From positions 1 to 5,460 of the forward strand of contig JAQUQP010000132.1 in NCBI GenBank assembly GCA_028716025.1: a DNA stretch of 5,460 nt. Direction: 5' to 3'. Of this stretch, positions 5,283 to 5,460 are shown piece by piece (the first letter of the stretch is position 1; each line of letters opens with the position of its first letter). The stretch comes from a bacterium. Lineage in GTDB: Bacteria > UBA6262. The translations under genes and the position numbers were made by a program. The notes under the pieces are model-generated. The model was not told the DNA's origin, searched no databases, and saw only the letters and a list, made by a program, of their open reading frames with translations.

Positions 5283-5460
5283 ATGAAAAAGCTCATTAGT
5301 TTAGTGCTGGTTCTTTGTTTATTTCCTTTTGTCCTGTCTGGATGTTATGGTTCATTCCAGCTGACCAGAAAGCTGTGGAAATGGAACGGCACAGTAGGGG
5401 ACAAGTGGATCAATGAAGTAGTTGTCCTGGTGATGAATATTGTCCCGGTATATGGCGTAG
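5283..5460 (+). CDS. DUF3332-type lipoprotein (3' partial)
   Basis: The first 59 codons of a gene that runs off the right edge without a stop. The N-terminus is a clear lipoprotein signal peptide: MKKL, a hydrophobic stretch, then the lipobox LSGC with the lipidated cysteine at C21. The mature part begins YGSFQLTRKLWKWNGTVGDK and continues NEVVVLVMNIVPVYGV. The pattern GSFxLTxKxxxWN, VGDKxxNE and IVPVY is what I recall of DUF3332 proteins, small envelope proteins of unknown function. It has its own promoter and a strong ribosome site, so it is likely a separate transcription unit from the repair operon. The lipoprotein call is strong; the family call rests on memory of short motifs. Confidence 0.75.
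   Translation, partial: MKKLISLVLVLCLFPFVLSGCYGSFQLTRKLWKWNGTVGDKWINEVVVLVMNIVPVYGV

Overview
The window looks like ordinary chromosome of an anaerobic or microaerophilic, Gram-negative-type bacterium. All seven genes lie on the + strand and are tightly packed. I saw no mobile element, tRNA, rRNA or CRISPR array. The evidence for anaerobic life is a rubrerythrin and two radical SAM enzymes. A lipoprotein of the DUF3332 type suggests a cell envelope with an outer membrane. The composition is moderate in GC with AT-rich gaps. Together with the style of the HAD phosphatase and of the Fe-S-less MutY-like protein, this reminds me of uncultured lineages such as Omnitrophota or Elusimicrobiota. That placement is a weak inference from family resemblance and not a measurement.

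Layout: (1) Bases 1-1487 are the C-terminal part of a YgiQ-type radical SAM protein whose start lies left of the window. (2) Bases 1488-1586 form a regulatory gap with a perfect consensus sigma-70 promoter (TTGACA, 17 bp, TATAAT). A 13-bp perfect palindrome overlaps the -10 element and a 12-bp palindrome touches the -35 element. (3) Bases 1587-2165 encode rubrerythrin. (4) A short gap carries a heptamer tandem repeat. (5) Four genes with overlapping ends follow: msrA (2214-2753), rlmN (2741-3760), a SerB-like HAD phosphatase (3757-4419) and a MutY-like DNA glycosylase (4412-5215). (6) A second good promoter (5218-5246) drives a DUF3332-type lipoprotein gene, which starts at 5283 and runs off the right edge.

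How the genes may work together: rubrerythrin reduces peroxide, MsrA repairs oxidised methionine, and a MutY-like glycosylase would remove bases mispaired after guanine oxidation. RlmN is an Fe-S methylase that has been described elsewhere as sensitive to reactive oxygen. The run from 1587 to 5215 therefore reads as an oxidative damage and repair operon, probably started by the consensus promoter and possibly gated by a redox or Fe-S regulator of the Rrf2/IscR type. The HAD phosphatase has unknown substrate. The points most worth a second look are the operator in the rubrerythrin promoter, the unusual MutY-like protein (no Fe-S cysteines, Glu in place of the catalytic Asp, a winged-helix-like tail in place of the 8-oxoG domain), and a possible second start in msrA that would give secreted and cytosolic forms.
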